Positions 32,177 to 41,065 of a DNA stretch of 64,000 nucleotides are shown piece by piece (within the stretch, counting starts at the first letter, position 1; each line of letters begins with the position of its first letter). The notes beneath the pieces are model-generated. The model was not told the DNA's origin and ran no database searches. It was given only the letters and a program-made list of their open reading frames with translations. Origin of the DNA: Streptomyces achromogenes (GTDB lineage: Bacteria; Actinomycetota; Actinomycetes; Streptomycetales; Streptomycetaceae); the NCBI RefSeq assembly GCF_030816715.1, contig NZ_JAUSYH010000001.1, forward strand, positions 6,200,001 through 6,264,000. Reading direction: 5' to 3'. Both the position numbers and the translations under genes were made by a program.

Positions 32177-33304
32177 TCAGGGGGCGAGCCACCCGGTGGC
32201 GTACGCGTCGATCTCGGTCCGCAGCCGGGCCTTGCCGGCCTCGTCCAGGAAGGCCGCCTCGACCGCGTTCTTCGCGAGACCGGCGACGCCCCGCTCGTCG
32301 AGGTCGAGGAGCCGGGCGGCGACCGCGTACTCGTTGTTCAGGTCGGTGCCGAACATGGGCGGGTCGTCGGAGTTGACCGTGACCAGGACGCCGGCCTTCA
32401 CGAACTCCCTGATCGGGTGTTCGTCGAGGGTGCGGACCGCACGCGTGGCGATGTTCGAGGTCGGGCACACCTCCAGGGCGATGCGGTGTTCGGCGAGGTG
32501 TGCGAGCAGCTTCTCGTCCTGCGCGGAGCTGGTGCCGTGTCCGATGCGCTCGGCGCGCAGATGCGTGAGCGCGTCCCACACCGTCTGCGGGCCGGTGGTC
32601 TCGCCGGCGTGCGGCGCCGAGCGCAGCCCGGCGGCGATCGCCCGGTCGAAGTACGGCTTGAACTGTGGGCGTTCCACGCCGACCTCGGGCCCGCCGAGCC
32701 CGAAGGAGACCAGTCCCTCCGGGCGGATCCGGTCGTCGGTGGCGAGCCGGGTCGTCTCCTCGGCGGCCTCGAGACCGGCCTCGCCGGGGATGTCGAAGCA
32801 CCAGCGCAGCACGGTCCCGAACTCCGCCTCGGCCGCCTTGCGGGCGTCCTCGATGGCGTCCATGAAGGCGCGTTCGTCGATGCCGCGCCGGGTGGAGGAG
32901 AAGGGGGTGACGGTCAGCTCGGCGTACCGCACCTGCTGACGGGCCAGGTCCCGGGCGACCTCGTAGGTGAGCAGCCGGACGTCCTCGGGGGTGCGGATGA
33001 GATCGACGACGGACAGGTAGACCTCGATGAAGTGGGCGAAGTCCGTGAACGTGAAGTAGTCGGCGAGAGCCTCGGGGTCGGTGGGCACCTTGGAGTCGGG
33101 GTGCCGGGCGGCCAGCTCGGAGACGATGCGGGGGGACGCGGAGCCGACGTGGTGGACGTGCAGCTCGGCCTTGGGCAGCCCGGCGACGAAGGCGTGCAGA
33201 CCGCGGGCTCCGGCCGCCGCCGCGGCGGTGGGTCCTGCGGGCACGCCGGAGACGGGGGAGCCGGAGGCGGCGGCTGCCGAGGATGCGTCGAGGCGGTCGG
33301 TCAT
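32177..33304 (-). CDS. Adenosine-deaminase-family enzyme, possibly aminofutalosine deaminase
   Basis: 375-residue amidohydrolase. Metal and catalytic residues: HxH in KAELHVHHVGS, HAGE (catalytic Glu), HGTS and SDDPPMFGT. The first ~35 residues are an Ala/Ser/Pro-rich extension. Ordinary adenosine deaminases read KAELHLHLEG; the HVHHVGS variant is the one I associate with Streptomyces enzymes reported to deaminate 6-aminodeoxyfutalosine in menaquinone synthesis. I am reasonably but not fully sure of that link, so adenosine remains possible. A single-gene or two-gene unit with the phosphodiesterase. Confidence 0.85.
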   Translation of the reverse strand: MTDRLDASSAAAASGSPVSGVPAGPTAAAAAGARGLHAFVAGLPKAELHVHHVGSASPRIVSELAARHPDSKVPTDPEALADYFTFTDFAHFIEVYLSVVDLIRTPEDVRLLTYEVARDLARQQVRYAELTVTPFSSTRRGIDERAFMDAIEDARKAAEAEFGTVLRWCFDIPGEAGLEAAEETTRLATDDRIRPEGLVSFGLGGPEVGVERPQFKPYFDRAIAAGLRSAPHAGETTGPQTVWDALTHLRAERIGHGTSSAQDEKLLAHLAEHRIALEVCPTSNIATRAVRTLDEHPIREFVKAGVLVTVNSDDPPMFGTDLNNEYAVAARLLDLDERGVAGLAKNAVEAAFLDEAGKARLRTEIDAYATGWLAP

Positions 33305-33393
33305 GGGGTCCTCCCCGGGACGGCGCCCCGGGCCGTGCGGGCCGGACGGGACGCGGGTGATCGGCTGATCGATGAGTCCCGATCATCGTAGGC

Positions 33394-33436
33394 GGACGCC
33401 CGGGTGACGCGGACGCCCGGACGCCCGGACGCCGGA
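33394..33436. repeat. Short CGGACGCCC tandem repeat
   Basis: Within the 313-bp divergent gap 33305-33617, the unit GGACGCCC(G) occurs about four times. The rest of the gap should hold the promoters of the deaminase and of the 33618 gene; I saw no convincing boxes. A TGATCGATGAGTCCCGATCA-like imperfect inverted repeat lies near 33366-33386. Confidence 0.55.
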
Positions 33437-33617
33437 GGTCTGGAGGCCCGGAAGTGCGGTGGAGGGGTGCGTGTGGGCCTTGCGCGGGGTGCGGCCCGCT
33501 GACGGCCTCGGCGGCCACGGGCCGTAGCATGACGGAACGTACGCAGGGCGGGACGGTGTACGGATGACGGAACGCAGAGCGACCGTCCGGTCGAGGGGCG
33601 ACAGAGGGGATCCACGC

Positions 33618-34463
33618 ATGTCCGACGACGCGCCGACTCCGGCCGGTGACGCCGCCCACGACCCGTGGCCCGCACCCGCCTCCGACGCGACGGACGGACC
33701 GCGGGACGCGGAGCCCGGGAGGCCCCGGGTGCCGTTGGACAAGGCCGCCCCGGCCGGCAGTGCTCCGGACGCGGCCTCCCCGCCCCCGCCGAACCCATGG
33801 GCGGCGCCCGGTGGCGAGGCGCGGAGCGGCCCCGGCCACACCGTCGCCGCGAACGAACCGCTCGCGCCCGGCACCGGCGGGCCCACAGCGCAGGACCAGG
33901 CGCCGCCCTCCGTCCACGACCAGCGGACGATGACCTCGTTGCCCGGCGTGACGCCGCAGCCTTGGGCCGACCCGTTCGGCGGACCGCAGCCGAACGGCAC
34001 GCTCGGCGGCTTCCCGCCGCCGGGTCCCGCCACGGCCGCGGGCGGTCCGCCGCCCGGCCACTTCGCCCCTCCGGCGCACGGCGGGCCGGTGCCTCCGCCG
34101 CCCATCGCTCCCGACGGCCCCGGGCAGGTCCCGTACGGCTACCCCGGCGGCTACGGCTATCCGTCGCACCCGCACTACGGCGGCGCGCCCGGTCTCTACG
34201 GCTGGGGCGGCGGGGTCGGGGACAACAACGGACTGGGCGTGGCCGGGCTGGTGCTCGGGATCCTCGCCTCCGTCGTCTTCTGTCTGTGGCCGCTGGCCAT
34301 CGTCTTCGGCATCCTGGGTGTCGTGTTCGGCGCGATCGGGCGTGGAAAGGCCCGCCGCGGTGAGGCGTCGAACCCCGGTCAGGCGCTGGCCGGGATCATC
34401 TGCGGCGCGGTGGGCATGGTGCTGGCGATCGGCGTGGGCGTCCTGACGATCGTGGCCCCCTAG
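33618..34463 (+). CDS. DUF4190-type membrane protein with proline-rich N-terminus
   Basis: 281 residues. About 200 residues of Pro/Gly/Ala-rich cytoplasmic sequence (PPPPNPWAAPGG, YGYPGGYGYPSHPHYGG) precede two membrane helices, VAGLVLGILASVVFCLWPLAI (about 211-232) and LAGIICGAVGMVLAIGVGVLTI at the C-terminus, joined by GRGKARRGE. This is the DUF4190 two-helix hairpin common in Streptomyces; function is unknown. ATG 33618 follows a GAGGGGA site. The gene stands alone between two divergent/convergent neighbours. Confidence 0.83.
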   Translation: MSDDAPTPAGDAAHDPWPAPASDATDGPRDAEPGRPRVPLDKAAPAGSAPDAASPPPPNPWAAPGGEARSGPGHTVAANEPLAPGTGGPTAQDQAPPSVHDQRTMTSLPGVTPQPWADPFGGPQPNGTLGGFPPPGPATAAGGPPPGHFAPPAHGGPVPPPPIAPDGPGQVPYGYPGGYGYPSHPHYGGAPGLYGWGGGVGDNNGLGVAGLVLGILASVVFCLWPLAIVFGILGVVFGAIGRGKARRGEASNPGQALAGIICGAVGMVLAIGVGVLTIVAP

Positions 34464-34538
34464 CACCGCCCCTGCCCCTATCGCCCGCCCCGCGCTCCCT
34501 GCCCCCGGGCCTCCTGCCCTGCGCCTCCGCCCCCTGCC

Positions 34539-35099
34539 TCAGGCCTGTGTCAGCAGCCGCTCTCGGGCCTGCATCAGGGCGAAGCCCAGCAGGTTCAGGC
34601 CGCGCCAGCGCTCGGGGTTCATCGCCGCCTCGTCGTCCGCTGCCAGGCCGATGCCCCACACGCGGTCCATCGGGCTCGCCTCGACCAGCACCCTCGAGTG
34701 GGTGCCCAGCAGGAACGAGCTCAGCGCGGGGTCCGAGGCGAACTTGTGGACGCTGCCCTCGACGACGATCCGGAACCGCTCCCGCTCCCAGGTCGTGTCG
34801 TCGAAGCCGCGGACCAGCCGCCCCTCCTTCTTCGCCTGGGCGGGCGACCTGGCGGCCAGCGCCCGCTTCTCCGCCTCCGGGTCCTCGAAGAGCCGCGCTT
34901 TCGCGGCCATCATCCAGTGCTCCGCGGTCGCATAGGCGACGCCGTCGACCACGAACGGTGACGGCCACCACTGGCTGAGGCAGCTCACGCCGATCCGCCC
35001 GTCCGGCCGCGGACGGTGGCCCCAGAAGTGCAGGTACTTGACGCGCGCCCCCGACCGGACCGCCCTGACCAGGGATTCCCGGCTGTCAATCGTCTCCAT
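34539..35099 (-). CDS. NADAR-family (YbiA-like) protein
   Basis: 186 residues matching the NADAR fold: YLHFWGH near residue 24, LSQWWPSPFVVDGVAYATAEHWMMAAKARLF, then AKKEGRLVRGFDDTTWERERFRIV and WGIGLAADD. Family members hydrolyse N-glycosidic bonds of early riboflavin intermediates or of ADP-ribose-like nucleotide derivatives and are often found near NAD or ADP-ribosylation functions; none is seen here. ATG at 35099 is used because it opens the conserved part; a longer frame to 35255 lacks support. It diverges from the polyamine operon. Confidence 0.88.
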   Translation of the reverse strand: METIDSRESLVRAVRSGARVKYLHFWGHRPRPDGRIGVSCLSQWWPSPFVVDGVAYATAEHWMMAAKARLFEDPEAEKRALAARSPAQAKKEGRLVRGFDDTTWERERFRIVVEGSVHKFASDPALSSFLLGTHSRVLVEASPMDRVWGIGLAADDEAAMNPERWRGLNLLGFALMQARERLLTQA

Positions 35100-35205
35100 G
35101 CACCAGAGGATGGCACGCGCCACTGACAGAGCGTCCTGCCTTATCCGTCGGGACTCGACACCTGGTCGACCCCTCGCCGACAGATTCCGTCGCGTAACCA
35201 AAAGG

Positions 35206-35226
35206 CAACAACGGAATCCCTTGTTG
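35206..35226. promoter_or_regulatory. Inverted repeat over the -35 region of the polyamine operon
   Basis: CAACAA-N9-TTGTTG. The right arm TTGTTG (35221-35226) also makes a -35-like hexamer, 17 bp from CAGGAT (35244-35249), upstream of the dehydrogenase at 35322. Repressor binding here would block the promoter. The regulator is not identified. Confidence 0.35.
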
Positions 35227-35249
35227 GAGTGCCCTTGCTCTGTCAGGAT
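35221..35249 (+). promoter_or_regulatory. Candidate promoter of the polyamine operon
   Basis: TTGTTG-N17-CAGGAT with a start near 35256, giving a leader of about 65 nt to ATG 35322. Moderate match to a vegetative promoter. Confidence 0.35.
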
Positions 35250-35321
35250 CGGCAATCAAATCAGGCTGGAGCTACGCCACCCGCCCCCGCGCACAGCGGG
35301 GCGAAGGCGGAGGAGAGCGAC

Positions 35322-36836
35322 ATGCAGGACCGGTTTCCCGCGCAGCGGTTGTTCGCGGAAGGCGCCCAGTACATCGACGGCCGCCTCGCCCGTGGCGACT
35401 CGGGGCGCGCCCACGCCGTGATCGACCCCGCCACCGGTGAGGAGGTCTACACCTACGACCTGGCGGGCACGGACACCGTCGACGCGGCCGTGGCCGCGGC
35501 CCGGGCCGCTTTTCCCGACTGGGCGGGCCTCACGCCGGGCGAGCGTTCCGACGCCCTGCACCGTTTCGCCGCGGTCCTCGCCGACCGCGCCGAGGACTTC
35601 TCCCGTGCCGAGTCCCTGCAGTGCGGCAAGCCGCTGAAGCTGACCCGGGAGTTCGACGTCCCGGGGACGATCGACAACACCGCCTTCTTCGCGGGCGCCG
35701 CCCGGCATCTCGCGGGCCAGTCCGCCGGCGAGTACTCCGGCGACCACACCTCGTACGTCCGCCGGGAACCCATCGGTGTCGTCGGCTCCGTCGCCCCCTG
35801 GAACTACCCCCTTCAGATGGCGGCCTGGAAGATCCTCCCGGCGATCGCCGCGGGCAACACGATCGTGCTCAAGCCCGCCGAGCTCACCCCGCTCACCTCG
35901 CTGCTGTTCGCCCGGGCGGCGTCGGAGGCCGGGATCCCCGACGGTGTGATCAACATCGTCACCGGGACCGGACGGGAGGCGGGCGAGCACCTCGTCGGCC
36001 ACCCCGACGTCGTCATGACCTCCTTCACCGGCTCCACCGCCGTCGGCAGGCGGGTCGCCGAGATCGCCACCGCGACCGTCAAGCGGCTCCACCTGGAGCT
36101 CGGCGGCAAGGCGCCCTTCGTCGTCTTCGAGGACGCCGATCTGGAGGCCGCCGTCCACGGCGCGGTCGCCGGCTCGCTCATCAACACCGGGCAGGACTGC
36201 ACGGCCGCCACGCGCGCGTACGTGCAACGGCCGCTCTACGAGGCCTTCGTCGAGCGGACGGCCGCCCTGATGGAGACCGTGCGGGTCGGGGACCCGTTCG
36301 CCGCGGGCACCGACCTCGGCCCACTCGTGTCGCACGCGCAGCGCGACCGGGTCGCCGCCTTCGTCGACCGGGCGCGCGGCTACGCGCGCGTGGTGACGGG
36401 CGGTGAGGCGCCCCAGGGCGAGCTCAAGAACGGCGCCTACTATCTGCCCACCCTGATCGCGGACGCGGCCCAGGACAGCGAGGCCGTCCAGTCGGAGATC
36501 TTCGGGCCGGTGCTGGTCGTCCTGCCCTTCGACACCGACGACGAGGGCGTCCGGCTGGCCAACGACACCCCCTACGGGCTCGCGGCCTCGGCGTGGACCC
36601 GGGACGTCTTCCGGGCGAACCGTGCGACACGGGAGATCAAGGCCGGGTGCGTGTGGATCAACGACCACATCCCGATCATCAGCGAGATGCCGCACGGCGG
36701 TTACAAGGCCTCCGGCTTCGGCAAGGACATGTCAGCGTACTCGTTCGAGGAGTACACGCAGGTAAAGCACGTTATGTTCGATAACACGGCGGTGGCCCGC
36801 AAGCCCTGGCACCGCACGGTCTTCGGGGACTCATAA
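35322..36836 (+). CDS. Gamma-aminobutyraldehyde/aminoaldehyde dehydrogenase (second copy)
   Basis: 504-residue ALDH, closely similar in motifs to the one at 24943: VAPWNYPLQMAAWKILPAI, ELGGKAPFVVFEDADL, and catalytic Cys293 in NTGQDCTAATR. ATG 35322 has a GGAGGAG site. It leads the polyamine importer genes (55 bp to PotD), so it likely oxidises aminoaldehydes released from imported polyamines, together with the FAD oxidase at the end of the same block. The duplication with separate regulation suggests different inducers or aldehyde preferences. Confidence 0.9.
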   Translation: MQDRFPAQRLFAEGAQYIDGRLARGDSGRAHAVIDPATGEEVYTYDLAGTDTVDAAVAAARAAFPDWAGLTPGERSDALHRFAAVLADRAEDFSRAESLQCGKPLKLTREFDVPGTIDNTAFFAGAARHLAGQSAGEYSGDHTSYVRREPIGVVGSVAPWNYPLQMAAWKILPAIAAGNTIVLKPAELTPLTSLLFARAASEAGIPDGVINIVTGTGREAGEHLVGHPDVVMTSFTGSTAVGRRVAEIATATVKRLHLELGGKAPFVVFEDADLEAAVHGAVAGSLINTGQDCTAATRAYVQRPLYEAFVERTAALMETVRVGDPFAAGTDLGPLVSHAQRDRVAAFVDRARGYARVVTGGEAPQGELKNGAYYLPTLIADAAQDSEAVQSEIFGPVLVVLPFDTDDEGVRLANDTPYGLAASAWTRDVFRANRATREIKAGCVWINDHIPIISEMPHGGYKASGFGKDMSAYSFEEYTQVKHVMFDNTAVARKPWHRTVFGDS

Positions 36837-36891
36837 GCGACGACGAACGGCCGCAGACCACGGCCGGACCTCCCGAAAGGGCACCACGCGC

Positions 36892-38139
36892 ATGGAGCAG
36901 TACGAGCCCGACCGCCTGAGCCCGGCCGAACTGGCCGCCGTACGGCGCAGTTTCCCCAACGGCAGGGCGGCCATGACCCGCCGGTCGCTGTTGCGCGCCT
37001 CCGCCGGCGGCACGCTCACCCTGGGCGGCCTCGGAGCGCTGGCCGGCTGCGGGATCCCCGCCGCCGGCAAGTCGCAGGGCGGCGTCTCCGCCGACGACCA
37101 CTCGGCGAAGGAGAAGGTCGTCAACTTCTCCAACTGGCCGGAGTACATCGACGTGGACGACAGCGGGAAGCACCATCCCACGCTGGACGCGTTCCGCAAG
37201 CGGACCGGCATCACGGTCAAGTACACCGAGGACATCAACGACAACGACGAGTTCTTCGGCAAGATCCAGCCGCAGCTCGCCGCAGGCCAGGACACCGGCC
37301 GCGACCTCATCGTCCTCACCGACTGGCTGGCCGCCCGCATGATCAGGCTCGGCTACGTCCAGAAGCTCGACGCGTCGAACCTGCCGCACGCCTTCGCCAA
37401 CCTGTCGGACCAGTTCCGCAGCCCCGACTGGGACCCGGGCCGCGCCTACTCCTACCCCTGGCAGGGCATCTCGACGGTCGTCGCCTACAACAAGAAGGCG
37501 CTCGACGGCGTCGAGGTGAAGTCGGTCTCCGACCTGCTCGACGTCCCGGCGCTCAAGGGCCGGGTCGGCCTGCTGACCGAGATGCGCGACACCGTCGGCA
37601 TGACGATGCTCGACATGGGCAAGGACCCGGCGAAGTTCACCGACGACGACTACGACGCGGTCATCGCCCGCCTCCAGAAGGCGGTCGACAAGGGCCAGAT
37701 CCGCCGCTTCACCGGCAACGACTACACGTCCGACCTCAGCAAGGGCGACCTGGCGGCCTGCGTCGCCTGGGCCGGCGACGTCGTGCAGCTCCAGGCCGAC
37801 AACCCGGACGTCGGCTACGTAGTCCCGGACAGCGGCTACATGACGTCGACCGACAACATGCTGATCCCCAACAAGGCGCGCCACAAGACGAACGCCGAGC
37901 GGCTGATCGACTACTACTACGAGCCCGAACCGGCCGCCGAACTCGCCGCGTACATCAACTACGTGAGTCCGGTCGCGGACGTGAAACCGTACCTCGCCAA
38001 GATCGACAAGTCGGCGGCGGACAACCCGCTGATCCTTCCCGACAAGGCCATGCAGGCCAAGTCCCACGCCTTCCGCTCCCTGAGCTCGAAGGAAGAGACC
38101 GCCTACCAGGCCAAGTTCGCAAAGCTCACTGGGGCGTGA
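36892..38139 (+). CDS. potD: Polyamine ABC transporter substrate-binding protein
   Basis: 415 residues. The N-terminus has a ~25-residue cytoplasmic lead, a twin-arginine motif (TRRSLLRAS, about 29-37) and a lipobox (LAGC near residue 53), giving a Tat-exported lipoprotein. The mature part is PotD/PotF-like: VVNFSNWPEYIDVDD, then DLIVLTDWLAARMI and GYVVPDSGYMTSTDNMLIP. Spermidine/putrescine-type binding proteins share the NWPEYI-like start. Its stop overlaps the ATPase start (GTGA). The adjacent amine-catabolic genes support polyamines as cargo. Confidence 0.92.
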   Translation: MEQYEPDRLSPAELAAVRRSFPNGRAAMTRRSLLRASAGGTLTLGGLGALAGCGIPAAGKSQGGVSADDHSAKEKVVNFSNWPEYIDVDDSGKHHPTLDAFRKRTGITVKYTEDINDNDEFFGKIQPQLAAGQDTGRDLIVLTDWLAARMIRLGYVQKLDASNLPHAFANLSDQFRSPDWDPGRAYSYPWQGISTVVAYNKKALDGVEVKSVSDLLDVPALKGRVGLLTEMRDTVGMTMLDMGKDPAKFTDDDYDAVIARLQKAVDKGQIRRFTGNDYTSDLSKGDLAACVAWAGDVVQLQADNPDVGYVVPDSGYMTSTDNMLIPNKARHKTNAERLIDYYYEPEPAAELAAYINYVSPVADVKPYLAKIDKSAADNPLILPDKAMQAKSHAFRSLSSKEETAYQAKFAKLTGA

Positions 38140-39296
38140 CGACGATGAAGACGACCGACAGCGGCAGCGGCGACGTCCGCCTCACCGGCATCAGCAAGAC
38201 GTACGGCTCCTTCACCGCCGTGCACCCGCTGGACCTGACCGTCCCGCAGGGCTCCTTCTTCGCCCTGCTCGGCGCGTCCGGCTGCGGCAAGACCACCACC
38301 CTGCGCATGATCGCCGGCCTGGAGGAACCCTCCTCCGGGACCGTCCATCTCGGCGACCACGACGTGACGGCGCTCCCGCCCTACAAACGGCCGGTGAACA
38401 CCGTCTTCCAGTCCTATGCCCTCTTCCCGCACCTCGACATCTTCGAGAACGTCGCCTTCGGCCTGCGCCGGCGCGGCATCAAGAGCGTGAAGAAGCAGGT
38501 CGAGGACATGCTGGAGCTCGTCCAGCTCGGGGAGCAGGCCCGCAAGAAACCCCACCAGCTCTCCGGCGGCCAGCAGCAGCGCGTCGCGGTCGCCCGCGCC
38601 CTGATCAACCACCCCAAGGTGCTGCTGCTCGACGAGCCGCTCGGCGCCCTCGACCTCAAGCTGCGCCGCCAGATGCAGCTGGAGCTCAAGCGCATCCAGA
38701 CCGAGGTCGGCATCACCTTCGTCCACGTCACGCACGACCAGGAGGAGGCCATGACGATGGCCGACACGGTCGCCGTGATGAACGGGGGCCGCGTCGAACA
38801 GCTCGGCTCCCCGGCCGACCTCTACGAGAACCCGCACACCACGTTCGTCGCCAACTTCCTCGGCACCTCCAACCTGATCGAGGCCGAGGTGGACTCCAAG
38901 GCCGGGGACGACATCGTGCTCAAGGCGGGCGACGGCAAACTCGTGCTGCCCGTGGCGCGCTGCTCCGCGCCCACCGCGAACGGCGGCCGGGTACTGGTCG
39001 GCGTACGCCCGGAGAAGATCTCCCTGACCCACGCCGCCGACGCCGGCGAGATCCCCGAGGGCCGCAACCGCATCACCGGGAAGATCGCCGACTCCTCCTT
39101 CATCGGCGTCTCCACCCAGTACGTGATCGACAGCTCGGTCTGTCCGGAGTTCGAGGTCTACGTCCAGAACGTCGACCGCGACACCCGGCTCGTCCCCGGC
39201 GCCGACGTGGTCCTGCACTGGAGCCCGGCCCACACCTTCGGCCTGGACGCGGCCCAGGACATCGACGCGGGCATCCAGGAAGAGGCGGCGGTCTGA
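38136..39296 (+). CDS. potA: Polyamine ABC transporter ATP-binding protein
   Basis: 386 residues with the full ATPase set: Walker A GASGCGKTT, Q-loop VFQSYALFPHLD, signature LSGGQQQRVAVA, Walker B LLLLDEPLGALD and switch VTHDQEEAMTMAD, then a C-terminal TOBE domain (about 280-380). GTG at 38136 overlaps the PotD stop by four bases; an ATG three codons later is an alternative. Drives uptake through PotB/PotC. Confidence 0.93.
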   Translation: MTTMKTTDSGSGDVRLTGISKTYGSFTAVHPLDLTVPQGSFFALLGASGCGKTTTLRMIAGLEEPSSGTVHLGDHDVTALPPYKRPVNTVFQSYALFPHLDIFENVAFGLRRRGIKSVKKQVEDMLELVQLGEQARKKPHQLSGGQQQRVAVARALINHPKVLLLDEPLGALDLKLRRQMQLELKRIQTEVGITFVHVTHDQEEAMTMADTVAVMNGGRVEQLGSPADLYENPHTTFVANFLGTSNLIEAEVDSKAGDDIVLKAGDGKLVLPVARCSAPTANGGRVLVGVRPEKISLTHAADAGEIPEGRNRITGKIADSSFIGVSTQYVIDSSVCPEFEVYVQNVDRDTRLVPGADVVLHWSPAHTFGLDAAQDIDAGIQEEAAV

Positions 39297-39297
39297 G

Positions 39298-40227
39298 ATG
39301 GCGACCCTCACCGAGGCGCCCCCGCCTCTCTCCCCGACGGCGCCGACGAAGAAGCCGCCCCGCAAGCGCGGCCGGCTGACGCCGTACTGGCTGCTGCTGC
39401 CCGGCCTGCTCTGGCTGGTCGTGTTCTTCGCGCTGCCGATGATCTACCAGGCCTCCACGTCCGTGCAGACGGGTTCCCTGGAGGAGGGCTACAAGGTCAC
39501 CTGGCACTTCGCGACCTACTGGGACGCCCTCAGCGCGTACTGGCCGCAGTTCCTGCGCTCGGTCCTCTACGCGGGCGCCGCCACGATCCTGTGCCTGGCG
39601 CTCGGCTACCCGCTGGCCTATCTGATCGCCTTCCGGGCCGGCCGCTGGCGCAACCTGATCATGATCCTGGTGATCGCGCCGTTCTTCACCAGCTTCCTGA
39701 TCCGCACCCTCGCCTGGAAGACGATCCTCGCGGACGGCGGCCCCGTCGTCGGCGCCCTGAACACCCTGCACGTCCTGGACGTCACCAGCTGGCTCGGCTG
39801 GACCGCGGGCGACCGCGTCCTCGCCACGCCCCTCGCGGTGGTCTGCGGACTGACGTACAACTTCCTGCCGTTCATGATCCTTCCGCTGTACTCCTCGCTG
39901 GAGCGCATCGACGGACGGCTGCACGAGGCGGCCGGCGACCTGTACGCCAGACCGGCCACCGTCTTCCGCAAGGTCACCTTCCCGCTGTCGATGCCGGGCG
40001 TGGTCTCCGGCACCCTGCTCACCTTCATCCCGGCGGCCGGCGACTACGTCAACGCGGAACTCCTCGGCTCGACCGACACCCGCATGATCGGAAACGTCAT
40101 CCAGACGCAGTTCCTGCGCGTGCTGGACTATCCGACGGCGGCGGCCCTCTCCTTCCTTCTCATGGCCGCGATCCTCTTCATGGTCACCTTCTACATCCGC
40201 AGGTCGGGGACGGAGGATCTGGTCTAA
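39298..40227 (+). CDS. potB: Polyamine ABC transporter permease
   Basis: 309 residues, six predicted membrane helices after a ~30-residue basic N-terminus (KKPPRKRGRL). The EAA loop is HEAAGDLYARPATVFRKVTFPLS, the contact point with the ATPase. It is the PotB/PotH type, with SFLIRTLAWKTILADGG typical of that subunit. It starts one base after the PotA stop and abuts PotC. Confidence 0.92.
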   Translation: MATLTEAPPPLSPTAPTKKPPRKRGRLTPYWLLLPGLLWLVVFFALPMIYQASTSVQTGSLEEGYKVTWHFATYWDALSAYWPQFLRSVLYAGAATILCLALGYPLAYLIAFRAGRWRNLIMILVIAPFFTSFLIRTLAWKTILADGGPVVGALNTLHVLDVTSWLGWTAGDRVLATPLAVVCGLTYNFLPFMILPLYSSLERIDGRLHEAAGDLYARPATVFRKVTFPLSMPGVVSGTLLTFIPAAGDYVNAELLGSTDTRMIGNVIQTQFLRVLDYPTAAALSFLLMAAILFMVTFYIRRSGTEDLV

Positions 40228-41028
40228 ATGCCCCTCGTCAACTGGCTCAAGCGCCATTTCGTGGTCATCGCGGGACTTCTCACGCTCGGCTATCTCCTGC
40301 TGCCGAACGTCGTCGTCACCGTGTTCTCCTTCAACAAGCCGAAAGGCCGCTTCAACTACGAGTGGCAGCAGTTCTCCACCGACGCCTGGCAGGACCCGTG
40401 CGGGGTCGCCGGCCTGTGCGGCTCGCTGTCGCTCAGCCTCCAGATCGCGATCTGGGCGACCCTCGGCGCCACCCTCCTCGGCACGATGATCGCCTTCGCG
40501 CTGGTGCGCTACCGCTTCCGCGCGCGGGGCGCCGTGAACTCGCTGATCTTCCTGCCGATGGCGATGCCCGAGGTCGTCATGGCCGCCTCGCTGCTCACCC
40601 TCTTCCTCAACCTCGGCGCGCAGCTGGGGTTCTGGACCATCCTCATCGCGCACATCATGTTCTGCCTGAGCTTCGTCGTGACGGCGGTCAAGGCGCGCGT
40701 CATGTCGATGGACCCCCGGCTGGAGCAGGCCGCCCAGGACCTCTACGCCGGGCCGGCGCAGACGTTCCTGCGCGTCACCCTGCCCATCGCGGCACCCGGA
40801 ATCGCCGCGGGCGCGCTGCTCGCCTTCGCGCTGTCCTTCGACGATTTCATCATCACCAATTTCAACGCGGGCTCGACCGTCACCTTCCCCATGTTCGTGT
40901 GGGGCTCGGCGCAACGCGGAACGCCCGTCCAGATCAACGTCATCGGCACGGCCATGTTCCTGGTCGCCGTCCTGCTGGTGCTGACCTCGATGGTCGTCGG
41001 CAACCGCCGCAACAAGCAGAAGGCATAG
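40228..41028 (+). CDS. potC: Polyamine ABC transporter permease
   Basis: 266 residues with six predicted helices and EAA-type loop EQAAQDLYAGPAQTFLRVT; the FALSFDDFIITNFNAG segment is a hallmark of PotC/PotI. ATG directly follows the PotB stop. A ribosome site AGGGAGTTGA for the next gene begins about 20 bp after its stop, so the oxidase is likely co-transcribed. Confidence 0.92.
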   Translation: MPLVNWLKRHFVVIAGLLTLGYLLLPNVVVTVFSFNKPKGRFNYEWQQFSTDAWQDPCGVAGLCGSLSLSLQIAIWATLGATLLGTMIAFALVRYRFRARGAVNSLIFLPMAMPEVVMAASLLTLFLNLGAQLGFWTILIAHIMFCLSFVVTAVKARVMSMDPRLEQAAQDLYAGPAQTFLRVTLPIAAPGIAAGALLAFALSFDDFIITNFNAGSTVTFPMFVWGSAQRGTPVQINVIGTAMFLVAVLLVLTSMVVGNRRNKQKA

Positions 41029-41065
41029 AGCTCGAAGCCGAGAGGCCCCGTAGGGAGTTGACATC

